Shown here: positions 53,235-61,924 of the stretch, one piece after another | Layout of the letters: the number at the start of each line of letters is the position of its first letter | Position numbering within the stretch: the stretch's first letter is position 1 | NCBI RefSeq assembly: GCF_005577435.1 | Contig: NZ_CP040396.1 | Location: forward strand, 2,042,501-2,106,500 | DNA length: 64,000 bases | Reading direction: 5' to 3' | From: Paenibacillus algicola | GTDB lineage: Bacteria; Bacillota; Bacilli; Paenibacillales; Paenibacillaceae | Program-made: the position numbers and the translations under genes | The notes under the pieces: model-generated | Database searches by the model: none | The model's input: the letters and a program-made list of their open reading frames with translations, nothing else | What the model was told of the DNA's origin: nothing

Positions 53235-53823
53235 GATTCCAATCAGCAGCTGTCCGTTGACTCCGCTCCTGAAGAAGGAGCAGGGGGTACAAAAAATCCG
53301 CACTGCTAAGCAGCACGGATGGACAATCTGCCAGATTAAAACACACCTTCCTGGCTTCAATGGGTTTCCGTTGTTCTTAACTACATTGCACAGCTCATCA
53401 GAATGGAAAAACAAATACAGCCTGTCCCAAAGGGCACAAGCGCCATGTTAATTCATCAGAGCATATGAAATTGGGTTAGTTAAGAACATTCACCAACATT
53501 AAAATCTCTCCTTAAAGAAGGTTTGGTCAATATTTTAATTCCTGGGTTCTGCCAAGTCAAGGGCTGTCTATCTCCAAACTTATCCAATGAATTTCCAGTT
53601 GTTTCAAAATAGTATCAAAATGAATCATAAAGGTTACAAAACATTCATTAATTCACTATTTAGACACATTTGAAATCTGCACACCTAATCCCCGTATGTT
53701 ACTTTAAGTGGGTAGACTTGGTTAAAAAGAGCTGGAACCATACATACAGCACGTATGGTACAGGGACTCCATCATTTACTGCTGGAGCTGCCTGGAAGCT
53801 ACGGGGGAGGATTTTTTAAAACG
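53235..53823. other. Non-coding interval of about 590 bp with several structures
   Basis: No credible open frame is present between the MutS2-like and NlpC/P60 genes. Besides the hairpins listed separately there are GCTCCT/AGGAGC (53265-53281), an 11-bp inverted pair GTTCTTAACTA / TAGTTAAGAAC about 100 bp apart (53373 and 53476), and CCATAC/GTATGG (about 53738-53758) in the leader of the plus-strand gene. The rest is AT-rich. I recognise no known riboswitch class here. Confidence 0.6.
53290..53320 (-). terminator. Second minus-strand terminator upstream of the MutS2-like operon
   Basis: An 11-bp stem, 53296-53306 with 53310-53320 (two G-U pairs on the minus strand), loop TAA, followed on the minus strand by six T. 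It could end a short non-coding transcript starting near 53430. Confidence 0.6.
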
Positions 53824-54684
53824 ATGAATAAGTGGTTCAAGCAAGTGATGGTTGCAGGAACGATTGCTGTAACCAGTATGTCACTATTACCTAACACAAC
53901 ACATGCTGCAATGTCATCTATACAGGTACAAATCAACGACGCATTGGTTTCATTTACGGGAGTGGGACCTTTCGTTGATGATCAGGGCTTCACCCAGGTT
54001 CCGATTCGAATGGTTGCGGAGGATCTAGGAGCCGAGGTTCATTTTGAGAAGAGTCAAGAGCTGACGAAAGTGACCATTGTCAAAGGCGATTGGAAAGCCG
54101 TCTTGCACGCGGGCTCCAGCTATGCACAGATCGGATCTGACAAGGTAAAGATGGATACGATGATGCGAATTGTAAACGGAGTGACTTACGTGCCGGTTCG
54201 GTTTGTATCGGAGGCCTTTGGACATGAAGTGTCCTGGAATGCAGCCAATCAGATTGCCATGATCAATACCGATGGTGGCAGCTACAAGCCGGCCTATATT
54301 GCACCTGAGCCGGAAGCATCCAAGGGAGCCGAGGTCATCTCTGTTGCCAAGCAGTATTTGGGAACGAAATATGTGTGGGGAGGAACCTCTCCGTCCGGAT
54401 TCGACTGCTCAGGGTTCGTTCAGTATGTATTTGATAAGCAGGGGATCTCCTTGCCGCATAGTTCTCTTGGAATGCATAAGAATGTAGGAACGCCTGTAGC
54501 TAAAAGCGATCTTCAGCCTGGAGATCTCGTATTCTTTATTACGAATAAGGTTTCAACATCGCATGTTGGCATTTATATTGGAAATAATCAGTTTATTTCT
54601 GCAGCCAGCAGCGGAGTCAAAGTGGACAGCCTCGGAAGTTCATATTGGGGACCGAAATATAACGGTGCTAACCGGATCTTATAG
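53824..54684 (+). CDS. Secreted NlpC/P60 cysteine peptidase with a stalk domain
   Basis: A 286-aa protein: signal peptide (1-28, ending THA), copper-amine-oxidase-N-like stalk domain (about 30-145; FTQVPIRMVAEDLGAEVHF and YVPVRFVSEAFGHEVSW) and an NlpC/P60 domain (about 170-286). The catalytic Cys is in SGFDCSGFVQYV and the His in TSHVGIYIG. It probably cleaves stem-peptide bonds in peptidoglycan. The stalk is the same type as in the amidases at 23274 and 25610. The ATG at 53824 starts a good signal peptide and has GGGGGAGGA about 12 bp upstream; the longer frame from 53755 would disrupt the signal. Confidence 0.88.
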   Translation: MNKWFKQVMVAGTIAVTSMSLLPNTTHAAMSSIQVQINDALVSFTGVGPFVDDQGFTQVPIRMVAEDLGAEVHFEKSQELTKVTIVKGDWKAVLHAGSSYAQIGSDKVKMDTMMRIVNGVTYVPVRFVSEAFGHEVSWNAANQIAMINTDGGSYKPAYIAPEPEASKGAEVISVAKQYLGTKYVWGGTSPSGFDCSGFVQYVFDKQGISLPHSSLGMHKNVGTPVAKSDLQPGDLVFFITNKVSTSHVGIYIGNNQFISAASSGVKVDSLGSSYWGPKYNGANRIL

Positions 54685-54691
54685 TAGAGTC

Positions 54692-54735
54692 AAAGCTGTT
54701 TCTCAGCCCTCAGAGGCGAGAGACAGCTTTTTTTG
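54692..54735 (+). terminator. Terminator between convergent NlpC/P60 and GNAT genes
   Basis: AAAGCTGTTTCTC pairs with GAGAGACAGCTTT (one mismatch), followed by seven T on the plus strand; it also lies at the end of the minus-strand gene. Confidence 0.85.
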
Positions 54736-54737
54736 TG

Positions 54738-55013
54738 TCAGGAGTGAAGCACGTCCTGGTCCTGCGGATGAGTTTCAAAATGATGCTGCGCATAAGCACA
54801 GGCAGGAATAATCTTCAGATGATTCTTCCGGGCATGCTGAATGACCTCCTGTATGAGCTTTCCTGCGAGACCTTGTCCCCGAAATTTCGGGTCTACATAA
54901 GTATGATCAATGCTGATTGTTCCTTCTCCCTGAGAAGAGTAGGTTACCTCTGCTTGAGTCATATCTTGATCATGGATCGCAAAGCGACCCTCTTCGGCGA
55001 TCATGTCAGCCAT
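54738..55013 (-). CDS. Small GNAT-like N-acetyltransferase (YjdJ type)
   Basis: A 91-aa protein with the short-GNAT layout: strands IDHTYVDPKFRGQGLAGKLIQEVI (acetyl-CoA loop RGQGLA) then a helix and KIIPACAYAQHHFE with the conserved Cys. These small enzymes are about half the size of ordinary GNAT proteins. The substrate is unknown. The ATG follows GGGAGGGA. It is convergent with the NlpC/P60 gene. Confidence 0.83.
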   Translation of the reverse strand: MADMIAEEGRFAIHDQDMTQAEVTYSSQGEGTISIDHTYVDPKFRGQGLAGKLIQEVIQHARKNHLKIIPACAYAQHHFETHPQDQDVLHS

Positions 55014-55166
55014 AAATATCCCTCCCGTTGTATAAATGACAGATGGTTAGGCAGATGAATCATTACCCTCCATAAACAAAAACGAAACCTTAATCACATA
55101 GGCATTCACCCTATTGAGGCCAATCGCATACAATGCCCACATAGGAAACTTGAAGGAGTGATGTTC

Positions 55167-55505
55167 ATGTCTACACATACCGGCCATCAACTGCTGTATC
55201 AGTGTGACCAGCACATGGCGCAGCAAATGAAGCAGCACAAGTCCAAGGTTCATCATGCGCTGCAGAATGCTGTAAACCGTAAGGTTCGTATTGAAACGGT
55301 GGATCAAGAGGTGCTGGAGGGGACACTGGTCGGTTATGACAAAACGTTTATTTACATTAGTATGGAGCCGGTTCAATCCCGCGGGTATTATCCGTATCCG
55401 GGAGGCTACTATCCGCCTAGACCCCGGCCGCCCTATTACCCTTCGAATGTAATTTTGCCGTTAGCGCTTTTTGACCTGCTGACGTTGACGCTGCTCCTTG
55501 TCTGA
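55167..55505 (+). CDS. Small protein with an Sm-like core and a proline/tyrosine-rich tail
   Basis: A 112-aa protein in three parts: a His/Gln-rich N-terminal helix (about 1-35), a beta segment KVRIETVDQEVLEGTLVGYD (about 37-56) that resembles the LSm/Hfq-like Sm1 pattern, a P/Y/G-rich stretch (PYPGGYYPPRPRPPYYPSN) and a hydrophobic C-terminus (ILPLALFDLLTLTLLLV) that may be membrane-associated. Function unknown; the Sm-like reading is by eye. ATG 55167 is 8 bp after AAGGAG; GTG 55158 and ATG 55161 overlap that site. Confidence 0.65.
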   Translation: MSTHTGHQLLYQCDQHMAQQMKQHKSKVHHALQNAVNRKVRIETVDQEVLEGTLVGYDKTFIYISMEPVQSRGYYPYPGGYYPPRPRPPYYPSNVILPLALFDLLTLTLLLV

Positions 55506-55550
55506 GTTGGTCTGAGTAAAACTGCATCTATAGTGGGATGTATGCATGTC

Positions 55551-55605
55551 CGCATAGCAGCAAAAACACACTGTTCTCGGTACAGTGTGTTTTTGCTGTT
55601 ATGCG
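55551..55605. terminator. Long bidirectional terminator-like inverted repeat
   Basis: CGCATA plus GCAGCAAAAACACACTGT pairs with ACAGTGTGTTTTTGCTGT plus TATGCG, a stem of about 24 bp with loop TCTCGGT. It is unusually long for a simple terminator. Confidence 0.75.
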
Positions 55606-55642
55606 CTAGACAAATGCTGTTCGCTTTCGAGCCCCTTCAACA

Positions 55643-55694
55643 TTAAATTCACAATTTACATAACGTTAACAAAAGTATGGATTGTCGCTAACAT
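55643..55694 (+). promoter_or_regulatory. Pho-box promoter of pstS
   Basis: TTTACA (55655-55660) and TTAACA (55666-55671) are direct repeats with an exact 11-bp period, with a weaker TTAAAT at 55643, matching the PhoP-binding TTHACA repeats of Bacillus. TTAACA also serves as a -35, with TAACAT (55689-55694) 17 bp downstream. Phosphate-starvation induction by PhoPR is the expected control. Confidence 0.7.
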
Positions 55695-55754
55695 AAACGT
55701 TCGATAATGGGACATGTAGATAGCAATTAAATATATTTAGGAGTGATGGGGATC

Positions 55755-56762
55755 GTGAAGAAGGGGAAACGGTTTTACATGGTAATGCTGCTGGCTGCGG
55801 CGGTGTCGCTGACTGCATGTTCAGAGGGGACAGAAAGTACAGAGAGTACTGGAGGTACTAACACGAACACAGAGAGCACGGGTACTGCCAATACCGAAAC
55901 AACTAAAGTTGAAGAACCTGCAAAACTGTCTGGTACCATTGAAATTGACGGTTCCAGTACCGTATATCCGATCACTGAAGCTGTTGCAGAGGAATTTGGT
56001 AAAGAGAACGGCGACGTACGTGTAACTGTAGGTGTATCCGGAACTGGCGGCGGATTTAAGCGCTTTGCCAACGGTGAAACAGCAATGAACAATGCTTCCC
56101 GTCCAATCAAGGATGAAGAGGCTGAAACTGCTAAAGCTCAAGGCGTTGAATACGTAGAGCTGGAAGTGGCATATGACGGCTTGTCCGTACTCGTGAACCC
56201 GCAGAACGACTGGGTAGATCACCTGACTGTCGAAGAACTGCACAGCATCTTCAAGCCAGGCAGCAAAGTAACCAAGTGGAGCGACGTTCGCAGCGAGTGG
56301 CCTGCTGAAGAGATCAAAATCTTTTCTCCAGGTGCTGACTCCGGAACCTTCGACTATTTCACAGAAACGATTAACGAGGAAGCACAGCAAAGCCGTAACG
56401 ACGCACAGGTGACATTCAGTGAAGACGATAACACCCTGGTACAAGGCATCGCTGGTGAAAAGTATGCACTGGGCTACTTCGGATTCGCTTACTACGAAGA
56501 AAATAAGGACAAGCTGAAGGTTGTTCCAATCGACGGCGGCAGTGGTCCAATCGAACCTACACACGAAACGATTAATGATGGCTCATATGCACCGCTCTCC
56601 AGACCGTTGTTCGTTTATGTAAACAAGGAAATGCTGGAGAAGCCAGAGCTGAAAGCATTCATCGAATACTACTTGAACAACGCTGCAGAATTGTCCGAAG
56701 AAGTAGGATACATTCGACTGCCTGAAGAAATGTACCAGGAGAACCTTGCGAAGTTAAAGTAA
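55755..56762 (+). CDS. pstS: Phosphate ABC transporter, phosphate-binding lipoprotein
   Basis: About 335 aa. The lipobox is LTAC after a hydrophobic signal; an S/T/E/N-rich tether follows, then the PstS fold. Phosphate-contacting loops are visible: [20 protein letters not shown] and ADSGTFDYF. It captures inorganic phosphate at the cell surface and delivers it to PstCA. The start is uncertain: GTG 55755 gives a compact signal, ATG 55746 and GTG 55743 lie too close to AGGAG (55739-55743). It is followed by an attenuator-like hairpin before pstC. Confidence 0.92.
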   Translation: MKKGKRFYMVMLLAAAVSLTACSEGTESTESTGGTNTNTESTGTANTETTKVEEPAKLSGTIEIDGSSTVYPITEAVAEEFGKENGDVRVTVGVSGTGGGFKRFANGETAMNNASRPIKDEEAETAKAQGVEYVELEVAYDGLSVLVNPQNDWVDHLTVEELHSIFKPGSKVTKWSDVRSEWPAEEIKIFSPGADSGTFDYFTETINEEAQQSRNDAQVTFSEDDNTLVQGIAGEKYALGYFGFAYYEENKDKLKVVPIDGGSGPIEPTHETINDGSYAPLSRPLFVYVNKEMLEKPELKAFIEYYLNNAAELSEEVGYIRLPEEMYQENLAKLK

Positions 56763-56773
56763 ATCGGTAACTT

Positions 56774-56832
56774 AAAACGTGTGTGATCTCTCTTGGCGAC
56801 AAGAGAGCTGTCACACACGCTTTAGTTTTTTT
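56774..56832 (+). terminator. Partial terminator/attenuator between pstS and pstC
   Basis: CGTGTGTGA pairs with TCACACACG (56778-56819), with an inner TCTCTCTTG/CAAGAGAG stem, followed by TTTAGTTTTTTT. It would let the binding protein be made in excess over the membrane components. Confidence 0.85.
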
Positions 56833-56845
56833 GAAGAGGAGAGCT

Positions 56846-57766
56846 ATGATGAATAAGGAATTGTCAGGAGAGCATCCATTTCGCTCGAACAAGCCTAGAT
56901 CTATTGAGTATGCTATGCCTGTTTTATTATTTTTATGTGCACTCGTATCTATTTTTACCACAATCGGTATCGTCTACACGCTTGTGACAGAATCTGTTGC
57001 CTTTTTTAAAGAAGTCAATGTATTCAAATTTCTGTCGGGCACCACTTGGGCGCCGTTGATCCAGCCTGTCAGCTTCGGAGTCATTCCGCTGTTGTTCGGT
57101 ACGCTGCTGGTAACGTTGATAGCCTGCTGTATTGCTCTGCCAGTAGGTTTGGCAACTGCGATTTATTTGAGTGAATATGCTTCCCCGAAGGTTGCCAAGA
57201 TCGTCAAGCCGGTTCTGGAGGTTCTGGCTGGAGTGCCGACGATTGTATACGGTTATTTCGCTTTAAGCTTTATTACACCGGTGCTTCAAACCTTGCTGCC
57301 GGGTACGAGCCTGTTTAATGCACTTAGTGCCGGGATCGCGGTCGGTATTATGATTATTCCGATGGTTTCCTCCTTGAGCGAGGACGCCATGAAGGCTGTA
57401 CCGAAAAGCTTGAGACACGGAGCCTATGCTTTGGGAGCGACCCGATTCGAGGTAGCGATTCAGGTTGTATTGCCGGCCGCGCTGTCCGGGATTATCTCCT
57501 CCTTTGTTCTGGCTTTCTCACGGGCAATCGGTGAAACGATGATCGTTACAGTTGCAGCGGGGGCGACACCTCAGCTGACTGCAAGTCCCTTGGAGAGTAT
57601 CCAGACGATGACCGCTTACATTGTACAGGTCAGCCTGGGAGATACACCGCATGGCTCACTGGCATACGGCTCGATTTTTGCAGTCGGTCTTACCTTGTTT
57701 GTTATTACACTTCTGCTGAATATTGTTGCTGCAGCAGTATCTAAACGATTTAGGGAGGTTTACTAA
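56846..57766 (+). CDS. pstC: Phosphate ABC transporter permease PstC
   Basis: A 306-aa inner-membrane permease with six helices. The first is near residues 20-45 ([13 protein letters not shown]). The ABC permease EAA loop is visible near [28 protein letters not shown]. It pairs with PstA to form the phosphate channel. The ATG at 56846 follows GAGGAGAG; the longer frame from 56783 runs through the terminator and was rejected. The gene is 1 bp from the pstA start. Confidence 0.93.
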   Translation: MMNKELSGEHPFRSNKPRSIEYAMPVLLFLCALVSIFTTIGIVYTLVTESVAFFKEVNVFKFLSGTTWAPLIQPVSFGVIPLLFGTLLVTLIACCIALPVGLATAIYLSEYASPKVAKIVKPVLEVLAGVPTIVYGYFALSFITPVLQTLLPGTSLFNALSAGIAVGIMIIPMVSSLSEDAMKAVPKSLRHGAYALGATRFEVAIQVVLPAALSGIISSFVLAFSRAIGETMIVTVAAGATPQLTASPLESIQTMTAYIVQVSLGDTPHGSLAYGSIFAVGLTLFVITLLLNIVAAAVSKRFREVY

Positions 57767-57767
57767 C

Positions 57768-58664
57768 ATGGCCGGCATGGCATTGCAACCGGGCGGACAG
57801 CCTTCTAAAGCACATCAGCAGGTACGCGGAAGAAAGAAAAGAGATCAATGGACCAAGATCCTGTTTCTCGGAGCCACCTCGATCGGAATATTAGCATTGA
57901 TGGTCTTGATTATTGATATTTTAATAGACGGACTGGCTACGCTTCGTCCCGAGCTGCTCACGAATTATCCTTCTCGCCGAGCATCCGGCTCCGGATTGAA
58001 GTCGGCACTCATCGGAACGTTCTATATGGTTTGTATCATGGCGCCGATATCCTTCCTGATTGGGGTAGGAGCCGCCATCTTCATGGAAGAGTATGCGAAG
58101 AAAAATAAGCTGACACGGCTCATTCAGCTGAATATCAGCACACTTGCTGGCGTCCCATCCATTGTTTACGGTATTCTGGGTCTTGCCATTTTTGTCAGAG
58201 GGATGAATCTGGAGCGGAGTTTGCTTTCCGGCGCACTGACAATGACCCTGCTTGTGCTTCCAGTTATTATTGTATCGGCGCAGGAGGCCATTAAGGCAGT
58301 TCCTTCTTCCCGCAGAGATGCTTCATTGGCATTAGGAGCAACGAAGTGGCAAACCGTACAGCGGTCTGTGCTGCCATCTGCGTTTCCTGGTATTTTGACC
58401 GGTATTATTTTGGCTATTTCACGCGCAATCGGAGAGACGGCTCCGCTCGTCATGATCGGTGCGTTAACCTATGTTGCCTTTTTGCCGAACAGCTTGCTGG
58501 ATCAATTTACAGTGCTTCCGATTCAGATTTATAACTGGATTTCTAAGCCGCAAACCGAGTTCCATGATCTGGCTGCGAGCGGTATCATCATTTTGCTAAT
58601 TATGCTGCTGAGCCTGAACATGCTGGCGGTTGTGCTGAGAAATAGATTCCAGAAAAACCTGTAA
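57768..58664 (+). CDS. pstA: Phosphate ABC transporter permease PstA
   Basis: A 298-aa permease with a basic cytoplasmic N-terminus (GRKKRDQW) and six helices. Its EAA loop includes RRDASLALGATKWQTVQRSVLPSAFPGI. Other PstA features: TLAGVPSIVYGILGLAIFV and ISRAIGETAPLVMIGAL. ATG 57768 is preceded by GGGAGG. It follows pstC almost directly and precedes pstB by 18 bp. Confidence 0.93.
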   Translation: MAGMALQPGGQPSKAHQQVRGRKKRDQWTKILFLGATSIGILALMVLIIDILIDGLATLRPELLTNYPSRRASGSGLKSALIGTFYMVCIMAPISFLIGVGAAIFMEEYAKKNKLTRLIQLNISTLAGVPSIVYGILGLAIFVRGMNLERSLLSGALTMTLLVLPVIIVSAQEAIKAVPSSRRDASLALGATKWQTVQRSVLPSAFPGILTGIILAISRAIGETAPLVMIGALTYVAFLPNSLLDQFTVLPIQIYNWISKPQTEFHDLAASGIIILLIMLLSLNMLAVVLRNRFQKNL

Positions 58665-58682
58665 GATAAGGAGATTCATACT

Positions 58683-59435
58683 ATGAGTGCCATCGAGATG
58701 AAAGATTTGATTGTTTCCTACGGGCAGCAGCCCGCGGTCAAAAGCGTCACTATGGATGTTCCCAAGCAGTCAATCACAGCGTTTATCGGACCTTCGGGCT
58801 GCGGTAAATCGACGCTGCTGCGAACCATTAACCGGATGAACGATTCCATTGCGGATGTAAATATTACAGGCAGTATTCGCATTATGGGTCATGAGATTTA
58901 TGATGATCAGATTAGTGTGGAAATGCTGCGCAAACGGGTCGGTATGGTGTTTCAACAGCCCAATCCGTTCCCCAAGTCCATTTACGATAATATTGCTTAC
59001 GGTCCTCGGCTGCATGGCATTACGAAGAAAGCGGAATTGGATCAGATTGTCGAGAGCAGCCTTAAATCGGCGGTGCTGTGGGATGAAGTTAAGGATCTGT
59101 TGAAAAAGCCGGCGCTTCAGCTTTCAGGTGGACAGCAGCAACGGCTATGCATTGCCCGTGCTCTGGCTGTCAATCCTGATATCCTGCTTATGGATGAATC
59201 CACCGCTGCTCTCGATCCGTTATCGACGCTCAAGATCGAAGAGCTGGTTAAGACACTGCGTCATACGTATACGATCGTCATGGTGACGCACAACCTGCAT
59301 CAGGCTGCACGTGTTTCTGATCAGTGCGGATTTTTTCTCAACGGAGAATTGGTGGAGTATGATCAGACGGAGAAGCTGTTCCGAAATCCGGAAGACGAAA
59401 GAACCGAAAGATACATCGAAGGTCGCTTCGGTTAA
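58683..59435 (+). CDS. pstB: Phosphate ABC transporter ATP-binding protein PstB
   Basis: A 250-aa ATPase. Walker A is GPSGCGKSTLLRTINRMND; the Q-loop is FQQPNPFPKSIYDNIAYGPR, specific to PstB; the signature is LSGGQQQRLCIARAL; Walker B is ILLMDESTAALDP, with Ser in place of the usual Pro after DE. It energises PstCA. No phoU gene follows; the next gene is arsR, so the usual PhoU coupling protein must be elsewhere or absent. Confidence 0.95.
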   Translation: MSAIEMKDLIVSYGQQPAVKSVTMDVPKQSITAFIGPSGCGKSTLLRTINRMNDSIADVNITGSIRIMGHEIYDDQISVEMLRKRVGMVFQQPNPFPKSIYDNIAYGPRLHGITKKAELDQIVESSLKSAVLWDEVKDLLKKPALQLSGGQQQRLCIARALAVNPDILLMDESTAALDPLSTLKIEELVKTLRHTYTIVMVTHNLHQAARVSDQCGFFLNGELVEYDQTEKLFRNPEDERTERYIEGRFG

Positions 59436-59472
59436 TCTTATTGTTGATTTTCATCCCGTTCATCTTGTAGTA

Positions 59473-59490
59473 TATAATCATACGCTTATA
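59473..59490. promoter_or_regulatory. Probable arsR promoter -10 and ArsR operator
   Basis: TATAA-N8-TTATA is an inverted repeat whose left arm lies in the promoter -10 TATAAT (59473-59478). A repressor bound here would block arsR. The -35 (TTCATC at 59450) is poor. Confidence 0.45.
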
Positions 59491-59542
59491 AGTCTTGTGG
59501 AGCTAGCGGTTCTAGCTCCCTGCAAAAGAGGGGGGATGAGAC

Positions 59543-59866
59543 ATGGAGTCCATCGAACAAATGGCTGACCGAATCAAGCTGCTCGGAGACAAAACACGTC
59601 TGACAATGCTTATTCTCCTGAAGGAGAAGGAGTGGTGTGTGTGCGATTTGGTGGATTTACTGGACGTCTCCCAGCCCGGCATCAGCCAGCATCTCCGCAA
59701 GCTGAAGTCTCAGGGCATTGTCAGTGAGGCACGTCGCGGCCAATGGGTACACTATTCCCTCAATGTGGAAGATAAGCCGTATCTGAAAGCTGTGCTCGAT
59801 CAAATGCCGGATTATGAAGCGGTTATGTCATCTCTCGGCAAGAAAGAACCCAGCTCTCAATGCTAA
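59543..59866 (+). CDS. arsR: ArsR family arsenic-responsive repressor
   Basis: A 107-aa winged helix protein. The metal-binding ELCVCDL-type motif is WCVCDLVDLL with Cys32 and Cys34, as in arsenite-sensing ArsR proteins. The recognition helix is SQPGISQHLRKLK and the wing ARRGQWVHYSL. It represses the ars genes until arsenite binds. The ATG follows GAGGGGGG. The arsB gene lies 211 bp downstream with its own promoter region. Confidence 0.9.
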   Translation: MESIEQMADRIKLLGDKTRLTMLILLKEKEWCVCDLVDLLDVSQPGISQHLRKLKSQGIVSEARRGQWVHYSLNVEDKPYLKAVLDQMPDYEAVMSSLGKKEPSSQC

Positions 59867-59972
59867 TACAACCATGCAAGACAGCAGGACCATCCGGAAA
59901 CTGGAGGCGCTGAAGGCTAAGAATAGTGCTCAGTGTATGCTTCCTTCGTCCAGGGTTCTGAACGCCCTACGT

Positions 59973-59985
59973 ATAAGTATATTAT
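59973..59985. promoter_or_regulatory. Possible second ArsR site upstream of arsB
   Basis: ATAA-N5-TTAT (59973-59985) lies in an AT-rich segment with TATTAT and TATGAT -10-like hexamers. It resembles the arsR operator half-sites but with different spacing, so the assignment is tentative. Confidence 0.3.
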
Positions 59986-60077
59986 GATATGGTAATTTAG
60001 GAGACCGCATACGTGAGGGTAAACAGGTACAAATTAATGTTGGAGGTACGGGGATTACAAACTAGGGGGAAAGCATT

Positions 60078-61376
60078 GTGTTATCTGTTGTTCTGGCAAG
60101 TCTCATCTTTATCATTACGCTAGTCCTTATTATTTGGCAGCCTAAAAATCTGTCGATCGGCTGGTCCGCCTGTGGTGGTGCGGTGCTGGCGCTTTTGGTC
60201 GGTGTGGTTGATTTTCACGATGTTTGGGCCGTCACTCAAATTGTCTGGAATGCGACATTGGCTTTTATCGCGATCATTATTATTTCCTTGATCCTGGATA
60301 AAATCGGATTCTTTGAATGGGCAGCGCTCCATATGGCGAGAGCGGCCGACGGCAGAGGCATCCGGATGTTCGTATATGTAACATTGCTTGGCGCGGTGGT
60401 AGCCGCCTTTTTCGCCAATGATGGTGCTGCTCTGATCCTGACCCCGATTGTCCTGGCGATGGTGCGGGCATTGAACCTGGATGAAAAGAATGTATTTCCA
60501 TTTATTATCGCGAGTGGATTTATCGCCGATACCACCTCCTTGCCGCTGGTAGTCAGCAACCTGGTCAACATTGTGTCTGCTGACTTTTTCGGGATAACGT
60601 TCATCGAATATGCCGGCCGAATGTTTGTGCCGAATCTGTTTGCGCTTGGAGCCAGTATTCTCGTGCTATATTTGTTCTTCCGCAAAAGTATTCCGCGTAC
60701 CTTTGACGGCACACAGCTGAAATCACCAGCGTCTGCTATACAGGACCCGGCAATGTTCCGGTTATCCTGGATCGTATTGAGCGTGCTCCTGGCCGGATAT
60801 TTTGTATGTGAATTTATAGGGATTCCGGTATCCATTGTAGCGGGCTTTATCGCGATCTTCTTCCTGCTGATGGCTTCAAAAAGTCCGGTTGTACAAACCA
60901 AAGAAGTGATCAAAGGAGCACCATGGGCGATCGTGTTTTTCTCCATCGGTATGTATGTGGTCGTATACGGCCTGCGCAATGTCGGTTTGACGGATGTGCT
61001 GGCGCAGCAGATTCAAGGCATTGCAGATCAGGGATTGCTCGCGGCAACGTTCGGCATGGGCTTCATTGCAGCGATTCTATCTTCCATTATGAATAACATG
61101 CCTACCGTTATGATTGACGCACTGGCGATCGAGGCCACGAACACCACCGCGGCAATCAAGGAAGCCTTAATTTATGCTAACGTTATTGGCTCGGATTTGG
61201 GTCCGAAGATCACGCCGATTGGCTCGCTCGCAACGCTGCTCTGGCTGCATGTGCTCTCCAGCAAAGGAGTCAAAATCAGTTGGGGCACGTACTTCAAGAC
61301 GGGGATTATATTGACCATTCCGACCTTGTGCATTACCCTTTTGGGATTATATATATGGCTAGCTATACTTCAATGA
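60078..61376 (+). CDS. arsB: Arsenite efflux membrane protein ArsB
   Basis: A 432-aa membrane protein with about 12 predicted helices. Visible family signatures: [19 protein letters not shown] and a second, similar [17 protein letters not shown], which are the two inverted-repeat hairpin regions of the ArsB/NhaD (IT) superfamily. It extrudes arsenite or antimonite, coupled to the proton gradient. The start is GTG behind GGGGGAAAG. It is followed after 27 bp by arsC. No arsA is present, so it would act alone. Confidence 0.92.
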   Translation: MLSVVLASLIFIITLVLIIWQPKNLSIGWSACGGAVLALLVGVVDFHDVWAVTQIVWNATLAFIAIIIISLILDKIGFFEWAALHMARAADGRGIRMFVYVTLLGAVVAAFFANDGAALILTPIVLAMVRALNLDEKNVFPFIIASGFIADTTSLPLVVSNLVNIVSADFFGITFIEYAGRMFVPNLFALGASILVLYLFFRKSIPRTFDGTQLKSPASAIQDPAMFRLSWIVLSVLLAGYFVCEFIGIPVSIVAGFIAIFFLLMASKSPVVQTKEVIKGAPWAIVFFSIGMYVVVYGLRNVGLTDVLAQQIQGIADQGLLAATFGMGFIAAILSSIMNNMPTVMIDALAIEATNTTAAIKEALIYANVIGSDLGPKITPIGSLATLLWLHVLSSKGVKISWGTYFKTGIILTIPTLCITLLGLYIWLAILQ

Positions 61377-61403
61377 AATAAGACATGTGAAGGAGAGAGT
61401 AAA

Positions 61404-61823
61404 ATGGATAAGAAAACACTTTATTTTTTATGCACAGGTAATTCCTGCAGAAGTCAGATGGCAGAAGGCTGGGCGAAAAAGCATCTCGGAGAGGAATGGA
61501 ATGTGTACAGCGCAGGCATTGAGGCTCATGGCCTGAATCCCAACGCAGTCAAAGCTATGGCTGAAGTCGGAATCGACATCTCGAATCAAACCTCAGATAT
61601 TATTGATATGGATCTCCTTAACCGTGCCGACTTCGTTGTTACCTTATGCGGGGATGCTGCGGATAAGTGCCCCATGACGCCTCCGCATGTCCGCCGCGAG
61701 CACTGGGGCTTTGATGATCCTGCCAAGGCACAGGGGAATGAAGAAGAGAAATGGGCGGTATTCCAGCGTGTGCGCGATCAGATCGGCAGCCGGATTCAGC
61801 AGTTTGCAACAACGGGTCAATAA
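61404..61823 (+). CDS. arsC: Arsenate reductase, thioredoxin-coupled
   Basis: A 139-aa low-molecular-weight phosphatase-fold reductase. The P-loop is CTGNSCRSQ with nucleophile Cys10; the relay cysteines are Cys82 and Cys89 in [10 protein letters not shown]. These match the B. subtilis/S. aureus pI258 type, which is recycled by thioredoxin rather than glutaredoxin. It converts arsenate to arsenite, the ArsB substrate. Start ATG behind GAAGGAGAG. Confidence 0.95.
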   Translation: MDKKTLYFLCTGNSCRSQMAEGWAKKHLGEEWNVYSAGIEAHGLNPNAVKAMAEVGIDISNQTSDIIDMDLLNRADFVVTLCGDAADKCPMTPPHVRREHWGFDDPAKAQGNEEEKWAVFQRVRDQIGSRIQQFATTGQ

Positions 61824-61837
61824 AAACAGACTTAAGA

Positions 61838-61867
61838 AGCGGGGAGCTATTCCCTGCTTTTTTTTTC
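61838..61867 (+). terminator. Terminator after arsC
   Basis: AGCGGGGA (61838-61845) pairs with TCCCTGCT (61851-61858; one G-U), followed by eight T. Confidence 0.88.
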
Positions 61868-61909
61868 GGTCAAAAAACGCTCGTAATTATAGATGTTGAA
61901 ACAGAGAAA

Positions 61910-61924
61910 CGATAATGATTACTA
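61910..61924. promoter_or_regulatory. Possible Fur/PerR-type box upstream of the HAD gene
   Basis: CGATAATGATTACTA matches 11 of 14 defined positions of the 7-1-7 Fur consensus. Next to it, ATCCAT-N6-ATGGAT (61928-61945) overlaps a TACAAT -10-like hexamer. Both are tentative in AT-rich sequence. Confidence 0.25.

Noticed and set aside
53360..53410. Hammerhead ribozyme on the minus strand (CTGATGAG followed by GAAAC)
   Set aside because: The core words are present, but the bases between them cannot form a closing stem II next to both, and no matching stem III with a cleavage triplet was found.
53690..53823. Cyclic-di-AMP (ydaO) riboswitch in the NlpC/P60 leader
   Set aside because: This class is common upstream of wall hydrolases, but the conserved GGGA/CCGACAGCUAACU-type segments are not seen; only simple hairpins are present.
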